A program made the translations under genes and the position numbers. A stretch of DNA of 64,000 nucleotides from Cystobacter fuscus DSM 2262 (GTDB taxonomy: Bacteria > Myxococcota > Myxococcia > Myxococcales > Myxococcaceae): contig NZ_ANAH02000004.1 in NCBI RefSeq assembly GCF_000335475.2, forward strand, positions 62,001-126,000, given 5' to 3'. Under the pieces are notes generated by a model. The model worked only from the letters and a program-made list of their open reading frames with translations, had not been told where the DNA came from and did no database searches. Shown piece after piece: positions 1 through 7,749 of this stretch (positions are counted from its first letter, which is position 1; each line of letters starts with the position of its first letter).

Positions 1-35
1 GGCTCCAGCTCGCGCTTGTTCATGAATGCCAGCAT
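1..35 (-). CDS. Possible N-terminus of a gene running off the window
   Basis: Reading leftwards from an ATG at 35, an open frame of eleven codons (MLAFMNKRELE) continues to the window edge; a second in-frame ATG lies at 23. No convincing ribosome-binding site precedes either ATG. A short hairpin (arms near 73-79 and 84-91) lies just upstream. The fragment is too short to assign a family and could be chance. Confidence 0.25.
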   Translation of the reverse strand, partial: MLAFMNKRELE

Positions 36-123
36 GGCGGGCCCCCCCGAGGCCCGCAAGGAGGACCGGACCTTCTCCAGAAGGAGAAAGACCCGCTCCC
101 CCGTCGCCGTGCCAGGCGGAAGA

Positions 124-675
124 CTACCCGGCGTTCTTCTGGGCCTCGGCCAGGGCCTTGGCGGCGGCGCGGCCACGGGGCAGCTTGATGTCCTCCACGC
201 TGTTGGGCTCGGCGTAGTCCTTCCACTCGCCCGGGCGGCGGTTGGTCTTCTCGAGCATGCGCAGCTTCTGGTAGTGCGCGGCGCAGTAGCCCTTGGTGCG
301 GCTGGGCTTGCCACAGCCAATGATGGCGCAATCCCGCGCACCGCCCTCGGTGCTGGCAGCCGGCTTGCGGCCACGGCGCTTGCCACCCGCCGAGGAGGAA
401 GAGGACGCCTGGGAAGAGGACGCCTGGGAAGAGGCGCGGGGAGGACGGCCCGGGCTGCGCCGCGCGGGGGCGGCGGCCGCCGAGCGCTGTCCGCCCGACA
501 CGCCGAAGAGGGGACCCACCGCGCTGGCCAGCGGCGCGAGCTGCTCGGCCACGCTGCGCAGGCTGTCGAGATCCGACGTGCCCGCCTCCAGACGCGACAC
601 CAGGTCGCGCAGCGGCTTGAGCTGAATCTCGATCTCGCTACGAACCATATCCCTGAATGCCTTGTCGACCGACAT
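124..675 (-). CDS. Zinc-finger-like protein with Ala/Ser-rich linker
   Basis: 183-aa protein. The first ~55 residues are helical and charged, the middle (~70-110) is an Ala/Ser/Arg low-complexity linker with a duplicated SSQAS segment, and the C-terminal ~75 residues hold a compact Cys/His cluster (CAIIGC, then GYCAAHY) of the C-x4-C-x(8)-C-x2-H kind, followed by a basic stretch. That spacing suggests a small zinc knuckle. I recognise the overall architecture as a myxobacterial conserved hypothetical, not a characterised family. The ATG at 675 is preferred over the upstream ATG at 720 because GAGGA lies eight bases ahead of it and the extra residues look non-conserved. Its upstream region is unusually AT-rich and contains a perfect palindrome (748-765). 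A nucleic-acid-binding role is inference. Confidence 0.75.
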   Translation of the reverse strand: MSVDKAFRDMVRSEIEIQLKPLRDLVSRLEAGTSDLDSLRSVAEQLAPLASAVGPLFGVSGGQRSAAAAPARRSPGRPPRASSQASSSQASSSSSAGGKRRGRKPAASTEGGARDCAIIGCGKPSRTKGYCAAHYQKLRMLEKTNRRPGEWKDYAEPNSVEDIKLPRGRAAAKALAEAQKNAG

Positions 676-747
676 GCTCGTGTATCCTCGTGCTCGATGG
701 CCGCCGCTTCGCCGCGGCACGGCTCATCCTGGGGGTTTGCTGTTGCG

Positions 748-765
748 GCTGTTGTACACAACAGC
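748..765. promoter_or_regulatory. Perfect palindrome upstream of the zinc-finger-like gene
   Basis: GCTGTTGT and ACAACAGC arms separated by two bases form an 8-bp perfect inverted repeat, 73 bases before the start codon at 675. It is the typical size of a dimeric repressor site. It sits in the AT-rich promoter stretch of the gene; the regulator is unknown. Confidence 0.4.
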
Positions 766-774
766 TCAACAAAC

Positions 775-835
775 ATAACGCCATAAATACACCGTTTGTC
801 GATTAAATTTAATTAAATGTCGTTTCTTCCGTGAA
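775..835 (-). promoter_or_regulatory. AT-rich promoter-like stretch
   Basis: A block dominated by A and T, including the perfect 12-bp palindrome ATTAAATTTAAT at 802-813, in an otherwise ~70% GC window. It lies upstream of the leftward gene ending at 124 and is most simply an UP-element/promoter region. No single -10/-35 pair is convincing. Confidence 0.35.
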
Positions 836-1293
836 TCATGCTGCTACATCTGAACGCATTTTCAGTACGGGATTGAGCAGGAATCCCAACCCCAAAAGCC
901 TCGCGTGGGCACCAGACACGAGGCAGCGGCCCAACACCAGGGGTTGCTAGCCGTGCGCCGCCAGGCACACGGCCGGTCTCATCGCCGCGAGGCCGAGAAT
1001 CCGCGCTCCGGCCCCCCTCACCCCTCCCTTCAGTCCGACCGTCCCGCCCGCCTGACAACACTTCATGAGACTTCGAGAGCCCTTCCCCTCGCCGGAGCCC
1101 CCGTCCCACACCCGGGACGGCCCTCGGCGCCCCGCTGCAAGCCGTTGAGCCACCGGTGACACACCGGAGAGACACCGGGGGCACCCCGGCCCCGTGTGTC
1201 ACCGCCTCGCCAGGAGTTGACGGGCAGACAGGCAGGCCCCGGCGCCCCTCTCGCAGGTGCCATCCCAACCGGCCATCCCCATCTTCATTCCCC
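836..1293. other. Gene-free region with hairpins
   Basis: About 460 bases with no supportable gene; open frames here lack starts with ribosome sites and show no coding pattern. It holds a hairpin with GCCTCG/CGAGGC arms (898-903 and 919-924) and a stronger nested hairpin at 1154-1204, described separately. Confidence 0.5.
1154..1204 (+). other. Nested perfect hairpin in the leader of the acyltransferase
   Basis: An 11-bp perfect inverted repeat (1154-1164 with 1194-1204, arm CGGTGACACAC) encloses a second perfect 6-bp stem (CCGGGG 1175-1180, CCCCGG 1184-1189, three-base loop). No T-run follows, so it is not a classic intrinsic terminator. It lies 90 bases upstream of the chosen acyltransferase start and could be an RNA leader structure or a protein-binding site. 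Confidence 0.45.
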
Positions 1294-2004
1294 GTGGAGT
1301 CCGACCTGAATCCGTTGCGCCGTGCGTTCTTCCGCTTCGCCGAGCGGGGCGCGCGGCTGTCCGCGCGCTATCACCGGGCCCGGCTGCTGGGAGCACAACA
1401 CCTGCCCGCGGCGGGTCCAATCCTGCTCGTGGGCAATCACGGGCTCTGGGGTTACGAAACCCCCGCCTTCTTCCATCTGCTGCACCGCGCTACAGGCCGC
1501 TACCCGCTGGGGCTCGCCGAGCGGGGTTTCTTCAAGATCCCCCTGGTGAAGACATTGCTGCCCTGGCTGGGAGGAGTGGAAGGCACACGTCAGAAGGCGC
1601 TGGAGGCGCTCGGCGGGGGCCACCTCGTGGTGTGCTATCCCGGCGGCGCCTGGGAAACCTTCAAGAAACCCCGGCACCACTACACCTTGAGGTGGGAGGA
1701 GACGTTGGGCTTCGCGCGGCTGGCGGCCCAGGCGAGGGTGCCCCTGGTGCCCTTCGCGGGGTTCGGGGTGGATGGCGCCTTTGTCTGTCCAGAGGACGAG
1801 CGGTGGAGCGTGGCGTTGGCTCCCGGGGAGAAGTACCGCGTTCCCTTGGGCATGCCCCTGCCGTTGCCGGTGAAGATGACCTTCGCCCTGGGCCGGCCGC
1901 TGCCGCCCCCCGCCCCGGAGGCCTGCGAGTCGGAACTCAAACGTTTCCGGGACCGCGTCGCCACCCAGGTGCGCCACCTCCTCATCCGAGCCTGTCATGC
2001 CTGA
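1294..2004 (+). CDS. DGAT2/TMEM68-like acyltransferase
   Basis: 236 aa from the GTG at 1294. The protein carries a PlsC-superfamily acyltransferase signature: NHGLWGYE near residues 49-56 (the NH...D/E catalytic box) and YPGGAWE around residue 118. The PGG version of the second box is typical of the DGAT2/TMEM68 branch, which acylates glycerol backbones or alcohols, unlike the FPEG of lysophosphatidate acyltransferases. No obvious membrane segment is seen. An in-frame GTG at 1156 would add 46 Pro/Arg-rich residues overlapping the hairpin at 1154-1204; I judge that unlikely but no start has a good ribosome site. It overlaps the following hydrolase by 8 bases, so the two are probably co-translated and may act together on neutral lipids. 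Confidence 0.75.
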   Translation: MESDLNPLRRAFFRFAERGARLSARYHRARLLGAQHLPAAGPILLVGNHGLWGYETPAFFHLLHRATGRYPLGLAERGFFKIPLVKTLLPWLGGVEGTRQKALEALGGGHLVVCYPGGAWETFKKPRHHYTLRWEETLGFARLAAQARVPLVPFAGFGVDGAFVCPEDERWSVALAPGEKYRVPLGMPLPLPVKMTFALGRPLPPPAPEACESELKRFRDRVATQVRHLLIRACHA

Positions 2005-2860
2005 GGCCCTCGTCTCCGCCGTGTCGCCCCGCCTCGTGCCCGAGCCCGGGGACATCCAACCCGGCTACGAATTGCCCTGCGAGGAGCGGCGGGTGCACGG
2101 AGCGACCGTGCGCCTGTTCACCTTTCCAGGGGGAAGCCAGGAGCCCTCGCGCACCGTGGTGTGTCTGCCAGGACTGGGCGCCTCGGGCCGCTCCTTCGCG
2201 CCCATGCGCCCGCTCGCGTCCGACTGGCGGCTGTGGTTGTGGACGCCGCCGTTGCAGACGCCGCTGACGCATACACCCCTGCAATGGAACGTCGACGCGC
2301 TCTCGCGCCCCGAGGCGGCCCTCCCCGAGCGCTTCGCCCTGGTGGGCTCTTCCTTTGGAAGCCTCGTCGCGCTCGCCTTCGCGCTCAAGCACCCCGAGCG
2401 CCTCAAGGCCCTGGTGCTGGTGTCGCCGGTGGCGAGCGTGCAACGCATCCGCCGCGGCGCCGTGGCGCTGTCCACCCTGGTGCGCATTCCCAAACCCTTC
2501 GCCTACCTCTTCGCCCCCACGGTGGCGCGCATCATGGGCGGGCGCGCCCTGCCCTCGGAGGGCCGGGCGGAAATCGTGCGCGAGGGCCGCCGGATTTCTC
2601 CCCTGGAGATGTTGCGGCGGCTCAAGGACATCCTCGCCGCGCGCTACCTGGAAGAGCTGGAGGGCTTGAAGGTCCCCACCCTCATCCTCCATGGAGGGCG
2701 GGACAAGCTCGTACCCCTGTCCTATGCGCGGGACGTGGCGGAGCGCATCCCCGGCGCGCGGCTGGAAGTGCTGCGCGAAGCCAGCCATCTGCCGTACATG
2801 AGCCATCCCGACTCCTTCAACGCCGTCGTCGACGACTTCCTCCGCCAACACACCCCCTGA
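1997..2860 (+). CDS. Alpha/beta-fold hydrolase
   Basis: 287 aa. The nucleophile elbow GSSFGS (about residue 117) follows the strand ERFALV. The acid is in HGGRDKLVP (about 236) and the base in ASHLPYMSHP (about 264), so the Ser-Asp-His triad is complete. The oxyanion strand CLPGLGASG is present near residue 55. No signal peptide. Start overlaps the acyltransferase stop by 8 bases. The cap domain (roughly 145-210) is short and helical. Family members include esterases, lipases and thioesterases; substrate cannot be read from sequence, though linkage to an acyltransferase suggests an acyl ester. Confidence 0.85.
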   Translation: MPEALVSAVSPRLVPEPGDIQPGYELPCEERRVHGATVRLFTFPGGSQEPSRTVVCLPGLGASGRSFAPMRPLASDWRLWLWTPPLQTPLTHTPLQWNVDALSRPEAALPERFALVGSSFGSLVALAFALKHPERLKALVLVSPVASVQRIRRGAVALSTLVRIPKPFAYLFAPTVARIMGGRALPSEGRAEIVREGRRISPLEMLRRLKDILAARYLEELEGLKVPTLILHGGRDKLVPLSYARDVAERIPGARLEVLREASHLPYMSHPDSFNAVVDDFLRQHTP

Positions 2861-2875
2861 GCCGCCCCCGCCCCC

Positions 2876-3811
2876 ATGGACACCACCACCTCGCTGTCCC
2901 GCTCCGCCCTGATGTTCCTCTCGCGCCGCGAGGGGTTGAAGGAAGCCGCCACGCGCGTGCCCGCCCTGGGGCGGGTCGCCCGCCGCTTCATCGCCGGCGA
3001 GACGCTCGAGGACGCCGTCGCGGCGGTGAAGGAATTGAATGCCCGCGGCATCACCGTCTCCTTCGACCACCTCAACGAGGCGGTGCGCACCCCGGACGAG
3101 ACGCGCGCGGAGGTGGCCGAGTACCTCCGGCTGCTCGCGCGAATCGATCAGGAAAAGGCACGCGGCAACGTCTCGCTCAAGCTCACCCAGTGCGGCCTGC
3201 TCTTCGACAAGGAGCTGGCGCTCGCCAACGCGCGCGAGGTGGTGGCCGAGGCCAGGCGCAGGGGCTCGTTCGTGCGCGTGGACATGGAGCAGAGCGAGGT
3301 GACCCAGGCCACGCTGGACGTGGTGCGCGCGCTGCACCGGGAATTCGGTGGCAAGCACGTGGGCGCGGTGCTGCAAAGCAGCCTGTACCGCACCGAGGAG
3401 GATGCCAAGGCCCTGTGCGCCGAGGGCATCCGCATCCGTCTGTGCAAGGGCGCCTACCTCGAGGGGCCCGACGTGGCGTATCAGGACAAGCGCGAGGTGG
3501 ACGAGTGCTTCCTGCGCACCATGCGCGTGCTGCTCGACAGCGGGCTGTACCATGGCATCGCCACGCATGACGAGCGGATGATCCAGGAGACGCTCGCCTA
3601 CGCGAAGGAGAAGAAGCTCAAGCCCAAGGCATTCGAGTTCCAGATGCTCTACGGCATCCGCCGCGACCTGCAGGAGCTGCTCGTGGGCGAGGGCTACCCG
3701 GTGCGCGTCTATGTGCCCTACGGCAAGCACTGGTACCCGTACTTCATGCGCCGGCTCGCCGAGCGCCCCGCCAACGTCTGGTTCGTGCTGAGGAACTTCA
3801 TGAAGGGCTAG
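2876..3811 (+). CDS. Proline dehydrogenase (monofunctional)
   Basis: 311 aa, the usual length for a stand-alone PRODH; the P5C dehydrogenase half of PutA is absent and no such gene is next to it. The enzyme oxidises proline to pyrroline-5-carboxylate with FAD, passing electrons to quinone. Diagnostic features are the beta/alpha-barrel strands SLKLTQCG and VRVDMEQSE, the segment IRLCKGAYLEG, and the C-terminal YGKHWYPYFMRRLAERPAN, whose RRLAERPAN contains the substrate-binding arginine pair. It starts 15 bases after the hydrolase and converges on glutathione reductase with a 4-base overlap of stops. Confidence 0.93.
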   Translation: MDTTTSLSRSALMFLSRREGLKEAATRVPALGRVARRFIAGETLEDAVAAVKELNARGITVSFDHLNEAVRTPDETRAEVAEYLRLLARIDQEKARGNVSLKLTQCGLLFDKELALANAREVVAEARRRGSFVRVDMEQSEVTQATLDVVRALHREFGGKHVGAVLQSSLYRTEEDAKALCAEGIRIRLCKGAYLEGPDVAYQDKREVDECFLRTMRVLLDSGLYHGIATHDERMIQETLAYAKEKKLKPKAFEFQMLYGIRRDLQELLVGEGYPVRVYVPYGKHWYPYFMRRLAERPANVWFVLRNFMKG

Positions 3812-5211
3812 GCCCCTGTCGCCTCGTGGCCGAGGTCCCCCACGAGCTCGTCCTCGGGCTCCGGCCGCTTGGCGCGCAGGGTGACGAACTCCTCGGCCAC
3901 CGTGGGGTGGATGCCCACCGTGGCGTCCAGCTGCTTCTTGGTGACGCCACACTTCAACGCCACCGCCAGGCCCTGGATGATTTCCGGCGCGTCCGCGCCC
4001 ACCATGTGGATGCCCAGCACCCGGTCGCTCTCGCGCGCGACGATGACCTTGATCATCACCCGCTCGTCGCGCCCGCTCAGCACGTGCTTCATGGGCCGGA
4101 AGCTGGACACATACACGTCCACCGCGCCGTACTTCGTCCGCGCCTCGCGCTCGGTGCACCCCACCGTGCCCACCGGGGGCTGGCTGAACACCGCCGAGGC
4201 CACCCCCGAGTGGTCCATCCGCGTGGGATTGTCATGGAAGAGCGTCTCGGCCACCGCGCGCCCCTCGGCGATCGCCACCGGGGTGAGGTTGATGCGGTCC
4301 GTCACGTCGCCCACCGCGTAGAGGCTCTCCACCCGGGTGCGAGACCATTCATCCACCTTCACCGCGCCCCGCTCGTCCAACTCCACCCCCACCTCCTCCA
4401 ACCCGAGCCCCTTCGTGTTGGGCACCCGCCCCGTGGCGAACAACACCGCGTCCACCTCGAGCGTCTCCAGGCCCGTGAGCACACTCAACGTCCCATCCGT
4501 CTGCTTCTCGATGCCGCGCAAGAGGCTCTCGGTGCGCAATTCAATCCCCTTCTTGCGCATCTCCTCGGCGAGCACCGCGCGCACGTCGTCATCGAAGCCG
4601 CGCAGCACCGTGCCGCCCCGGAGGAACATCGTCACCCGCGAGCCCAGCGCGTTGAAGATGCCCGCGAACTCCACCCCGATGTAGCCCCCGCCCACGATGG
4701 CCACCCGGCGCGGCAGCTCCGGCAGCCGCAGCGCCCCATCCGAGGTGATGACATGCTCGATGCCGGGAAGCTGGGGCAGGAAGGGATGCGAGCCCGTGGC
4801 CACCAGGATGTGCCTGGCCGTGTAGCGCTGGCCCTTCACTTCCACCGTGTGCGCATCCACCACCCGGCCCCGGCCCTCGATGAGCCGCACGCCGGATTCG
4901 TGCAGCAGCCGCCGGTACACCCCATCCAACCGCTCGAGCTCCCGGTCCTTGCCCGCCTGGAGTTTCTTCCAATCGAAGCCGGGCTCGGCGACGGACCAGC
5001 CATGGCCCACCGCGTCCTCGAACTCCGCGCGGAAATGGGCGCCATAGACGAGCAGCTTCTTGGGCACACAGCCGCGGTGCACGCAGGTGCCACCCACCGC
5101 CTGGTCCTCGCACAGCGCGACCCGGGCGCCGTACCCGCCCGCCCGGCGGCTCGCGGCCACGCCTCCCGAGCCCCCGCCCAGGGTGAACAGGTCGAAGTCA
5201 TATTCCGGCAT
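3808..5211 (-). CDS. gor: Glutathione-disulfide reductase
   Basis: 467-aa class-I pyridine nucleotide-disulfide oxidoreductase. FAD-binding LGGGSGG is at residues 11-17, the redox-active CVHRGC pair at C43 and C48, the NAD(P)H fold VGGGYIGVEFAG mid-protein, and the C-terminal HPTVAEE supplies the catalytic His-Glu of the dimer partner. The GGTCVHRGCVPKKL context is that of glutathione reductase; lipoamide dehydrogenases have GGTCLNVGC. The ATG at 5211 is chosen because GAGGAAG lies seven bases upstream; the ATG at 5241 has no spacing for its ribosome site. It reduces GSSG to GSH with NADPH in the cytoplasm. Confidence 0.92.
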   Translation of the reverse strand: MPEYDFDLFTLGGGSGGVAASRRAGGYGARVALCEDQAVGGTCVHRGCVPKKLLVYGAHFRAEFEDAVGHGWSVAEPGFDWKKLQAGKDRELERLDGVYRRLLHESGVRLIEGRGRVVDAHTVEVKGQRYTARHILVATGSHPFLPQLPGIEHVITSDGALRLPELPRRVAIVGGGYIGVEFAGIFNALGSRVTMFLRGGTVLRGFDDDVRAVLAEEMRKKGIELRTESLLRGIEKQTDGTLSVLTGLETLEVDAVLFATGRVPNTKGLGLEEVGVELDERGAVKVDEWSRTRVESLYAVGDVTDRINLTPVAIAEGRAVAETLFHDNPTRMDHSGVASAVFSQPPVGTVGCTEREARTKYGAVDVYVSSFRPMKHVLSGRDERVMIKVIVARESDRVLGIHMVGADAPEIIQGLAVALKCGVTKKQLDATVGIHPTVAEEFVTLRAKRPEPEDELVGDLGHEATGA

Positions 5212-5372
5212 GGGCGCTTCCTCGCGAGGGGTTGGGTTCATCCTTCAAGACCACACGATGGGCACGCCCCCGGACGCGCGTCCTCCAGGGAGAGGACCGG
5301 GAGGCCCGCCTCTCCAGCGAGGAAGCGGGCGCGCGCGCCCGGGAAGCCAGGGCCCCCTATCTTCACCGTGAC

Positions 5373-5897
5373 ATGTGGAGACCCCGGTTGGAACAGCATT
5401 CAGCCCCCGTCCTCGTGCGAGGCCTGGCCGCGGGAGCCCTGGGCACCCTCGCCTTGAGTGCCTGGGAACCCTTGCGCGATGGGCTGCTCGGACATCCCCC
5501 ACCGTACTCGGTGCGAGACATCGCCACGCGGGCGTTCCGCAACACCTGGGGCCTCCGGCTCGCGCCACGCCCGGCGCAACACCTGGGACTGCTCATGCGC
5601 TGGCTCTACGGCCCGGCGCTGGGAGTGCTCTACGCCAGACTCCGGCCCGCGCTTCCGCCCGCCGCGAGGCGATGGGGCCTGGTGCCAGGCACGGGCGTGG
5701 GCCTCTTCGAGCAGCTCGCCTTTGCCCTCCTGCGCGTCACCGCGCCGCCCCGCACCTGGACACCCGCCGAGCACGCCCTGCTCGCCCTCCAGGTGCTCCT
5801 GTATGGCCTCGTCACCGAGGCCGTGCTCTCACGAGAGGACGCTCAGGGGTCGCGCCGCAGCGGCACCAGCGCGCGGATCCGCGCGTCACGCAGGTAG
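5373..5897 (+). CDS. Small putative membrane protein
   Basis: 174 aa from the ATG at 5373. Hydrophobic stretches are visible near residues 14-30 (VRGLAAGALGTLALSAW), around 85 (LYGPALGVLYARL) and near the C-terminus (ALLALQVLLYGLVTEAVL), consistent with three or four membrane passes. I do not recognise a characterised family. Upstream in-frame ATG at 5232 would add 47 low-complexity residues. The stop lies 55 bases inside the convergent DoxX-like gene, an unusually long tail-to-tail overlap. Confidence 0.55.
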   Translation: MWRPRLEQHSAPVLVRGLAAGALGTLALSAWEPLRDGLLGHPPPYSVRDIATRAFRNTWGLRLAPRPAQHLGLLMRWLYGPALGVLYARLRPALPPAARRWGLVPGTGVGLFEQLAFALLRVTAPPRTWTPAEHALLALQVLLYGLVTEAVLSREDAQGSRRSGTSARIRASRR

Positions 5898-6280
5898 AGC
5901 CCCGCCCAGACCACCACGCCAATGATGATGGGGCTGGTGAACGGGTCCGAGATGCGCACGTGCGTCGCGACGGCCCCACCGAGATAGGCCGTGAGCAAGA
6001 GGGCACCCAGCACGGCGGTGCGAGGCACCGCGTAGAGCACCACGCAGAGCAGCTCGACGACGCCGATGGGGACCAGCGTGGAGAGCGGGTAGCCCTGCTG
6101 CCCCTGCCAGCCTTGGACCACCTGCGGGTTCTGCGACAGCTTCATCACGGCGCTCATCAGGAACAAAGCCACGGACAATCCCGACAGGACACGTCCGGTC
6201 CACAGCATGGCCTTGCCGGTGGGAGGAGCCGCGGCGGCGTGAGGAGAAGACGGAGCGGAGGCATCGACAGGGGTGGACAT
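5843..6280 (-). CDS. DoxX-like family membrane protein
   Basis: 145 aa with four predicted membrane helices (about residues 28-45, 68-86, 92-108 and 115-131). The pattern RVLSGLSVALFLMSAVMK at helix 1 and VGVVELLCVVLYAVPRTAVLGALLLTAYLGGAVATHVR is characteristic of DoxX-like/DUF6632-type proteins. The DoxX superfamily is associated with quinone-linked redox or sulfur metabolism in some members, but the role here is unknown. AGGAG lies seven bases before the ATG at 6280. Confidence 0.8.
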   Translation of the reverse strand: MSTPVDASAPSSPHAAAAPPTGKAMLWTGRVLSGLSVALFLMSAVMKLSQNPQVVQGWQGQQGYPLSTLVPIGVVELLCVVLYAVPRTAVLGALLLTAYLGGAVATHVRISDPFTSPIIIGVVVWAGLYLRDARIRALVPLRRDP

Positions 6281-6456
6281 CGGGGGCTCCTGGGGACGGA
6301 GAGGGACTTCTAGCTAGAGAGGGCTTCTAGATGAGGTGAACCGAACGAATGCCCGGCTGAATAGCGGCCGGACCGAGCGCGCGCAAGGAGACACGGGAGG
6401 TGAATTTCCACGCTGGAGCGTGCAACCGGCGGCCGAGGCCGTAGAGTGGACGGGGG

Positions 6457-7083
6457 ATGGAAGCCAAACGCTACCTCGTGCCCGCGGGCGTCCACCGGGT
6501 CGAGCAGGAGTTGCAGAAGAGCCGCTTCCTCACCACGGCCGCTCCGGCGCCCACGGTGGAGGAGGCCCGAGCCTTCATCGCCCGCGTGCGCGAGGAGTTC
6601 CCCGACGCCACCCACAACTGCTGGGCGTATGTGGCGGGCCCGCCCGGCTCCACCGCCCAGGTGGGCATGAGCGATGATGGCGAGCCCCACGGTACCGCCG
6701 GCCGGCCCATGCTCAATGCCCTGCTCCACGGCGGAGTGGGCGAGGTGGCCGTCGTCGTCACCCGCTATTTCGGAGGCACGTTGCTGGGCAAGGGCGGGCT
6801 CGTGCGCGCCTATACCGGGTGCGTGCAACAGGCACTCGAGAGCCTCCCCACGATCGAGCGCGTGCCCAAGGCGCGTCTGGCCATCGAAATCGAATACGCG
6901 AGCGTGGATGGGTTGCGCCGCATGCTCCCCAACCACGAGGCGGAGCTGGTGTCCGAGGAGTACGCCGCCACCGTGGGCTACCAGCTCCTGCTGCCGCTCT
7001 CGCGGCTGGAAGCCTTCCGCAAGGCGCTGCTCGACCTGACCCTGGGAGAGGTGCTCATCGAGGTGCTGGAGCCCCGTCAGTAG
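6457..7083 (+). CDS. YigZ/IMPACT family protein
   Basis: 208 aa with the two-domain YigZ layout. The N-terminal UPF0029/IMPACT domain (about 20-130) contains KSRFLTT, ATHNCWAYV, SDDGEPHGTAGRP and VVVTRYFGGTLLGKGGLVRAY, all hallmarks; the C-terminal DUF1949-like domain (about 140-205) has the ferredoxin-like fold pattern. The family is widespread and linked to translation-related RNA binding in its IMPACT relatives; in bacteria the function is unresolved. It converges with the following leftward gene with a 7-base overlap of stops. Confidence 0.88.
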   Translation: MEAKRYLVPAGVHRVEQELQKSRFLTTAAPAPTVEEARAFIARVREEFPDATHNCWAYVAGPPGSTAQVGMSDDGEPHGTAGRPMLNALLHGGVGEVAVVVTRYFGGTLLGKGGLVRAYTGCVQQALESLPTIERVPKARLAIEIEYASVDGLRRMLPNHEAELVSEEYAATVGYQLLLPLSRLEAFRKALLDLTLGEVLIEVLEPRQ

Positions 7084-7520
7084 ACGATGCAGTCGAACTT
7101 CTCGATGACGGCCCGGAGTTCTTCCGGGGTGGTTTCCATCCGCTTGGCTATCGAAGGAGCGTGATAGGTCAACGATCTGGTGGGAGCTGGTTGGGTGTGA
7201 AGCTCGTCCACGGTGACACGCCCGAAGCGGCCCGGCCACTTGGCGTCTCTCAACTCGGAGGCACGGCCGATAGGGTCCAGGAACGTGAAGCAGGGCCACT
7301 TGGGAAAGCGCAGGGTGGAGGGATCACACCCCATGATGCGGCAGCCATCCATCCAGGCCTCGGTGAAGTCGCAGTCCTCGATGGCACCGAACCGATACCC
7401 CGGCAGGCTGCTGTACTCAGGCCAGTGCCCGAAATCGCATCCAGTCAGCCGCCCCTTGAACCGGCAACCCTTCAGGGACGCGGCCACCCATTGCTGGTGG
7501 TTCTTCAACTCCTGCTTCAC
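7077..7520 (-). CDS. Pentapeptide-repeat-like hypothetical protein (C-terminal part)
   Basis: 147 aa if translated from the GTG at 7520. Residues ~14-70 show imperfect pentapeptide-like periodicity (LKGCRFKGRLTGCDF, DCDFTEAWMDGCRIMGCD), which would form a short right-handed beta-helix; the remainder is globular with no recognised motif. The frame continues upstream without a start until a TGA at about 7552-7554, immediately beside a run of six A (coding strand; T6 at 7546-7551). On the other side of that run the frame ending at 7417 is coding-like. The two probably make one ~212-aa protein interrupted by a single-base change. Confidence 0.6.
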   Translation of the reverse strand: MKQELKNHQQWVAASLKGCRFKGRLTGCDFGHWPEYSSLPGYRFGAIEDCDFTEAWMDGCRIMGCDPSTLRFPKWPCFTFLDPIGRASELRDAKWPGRFGRVTVDELHTQPAPTRSLTYHAPSIAKRMETTPEELRAVIEKFDCIVY

Positions 7521-7716
7521 CTCGTCGGTAGATCCGTCGGAACTGTTTTTTCACCTCTTCGTGCACGTAGCGCCCCCGGGCCTCGCGCTCCAGCAGCCGC
7601 GCCAGCCAATACTCACCCTTGTCCAGAGCAGTTTTGATGGCCTCCTTCTCCGCGTCCGAGAGCCTGTGCGGCCCCCACTCCTTCGCGGACCAGCGAATCG
7701 AGTGGACACGGCCCAC
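7417..7716 (-). CDS. Probable N-terminal part of the frameshifted pentapeptide-like protein
   Basis: Opens at the ATG at 7716 with a natural-looking charged N-terminus (about 55 residues: RLSDAEKEAIKTALDKGEY...LLEREARGRYVHEEVKK). Beyond the A6 run (7546-7551) the frame becomes proline/glycine-rich and overlaps the coding frame of the downstream ORF. Removing one A would join EEVK to NSSDGSTDEVKQELKNH in the downstream frame. It may be a sequencing/assembly error, a recent inactivating mutation, or slippage at the A-run. It lies 33 bases downstream of the SDR gene on the same strand. Confidence 0.45.
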   Translation of the reverse strand: MGRVHSIRWSAKEWGPHRLSDAEKEAIKTALDKGEYWLARLLEREARGRYVHEEVKKQFRRIYRRGEAGVEEPPAMGGRVPEGLPVQGAADWMRFRALA

Positions 7717-7749
7717 CCTACACCGAAGCCACCCGACCGCCCGCCACGT

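Noticed and set aside
813-1268. Possible leftward gene of ~150 codons in the gene-free region
   Set aside because: No ribosome site, Gly/Arg-rich translation, and it crosses two hairpins.
1982-4159. Open frame of ~720 codons antisense to the hydrolase and proline dehydrogenase
   Set aside because: Composition is that of an antisense shadow, and both sense genes have complete family motifs.
7417-7716. Programmed ribosomal frameshift at the A6 run
   Set aside because: No downstream stimulatory structure or upstream Shine-Dalgarno-like stimulator was seen; a mutation or read error is the simpler explanation, though not excluded.
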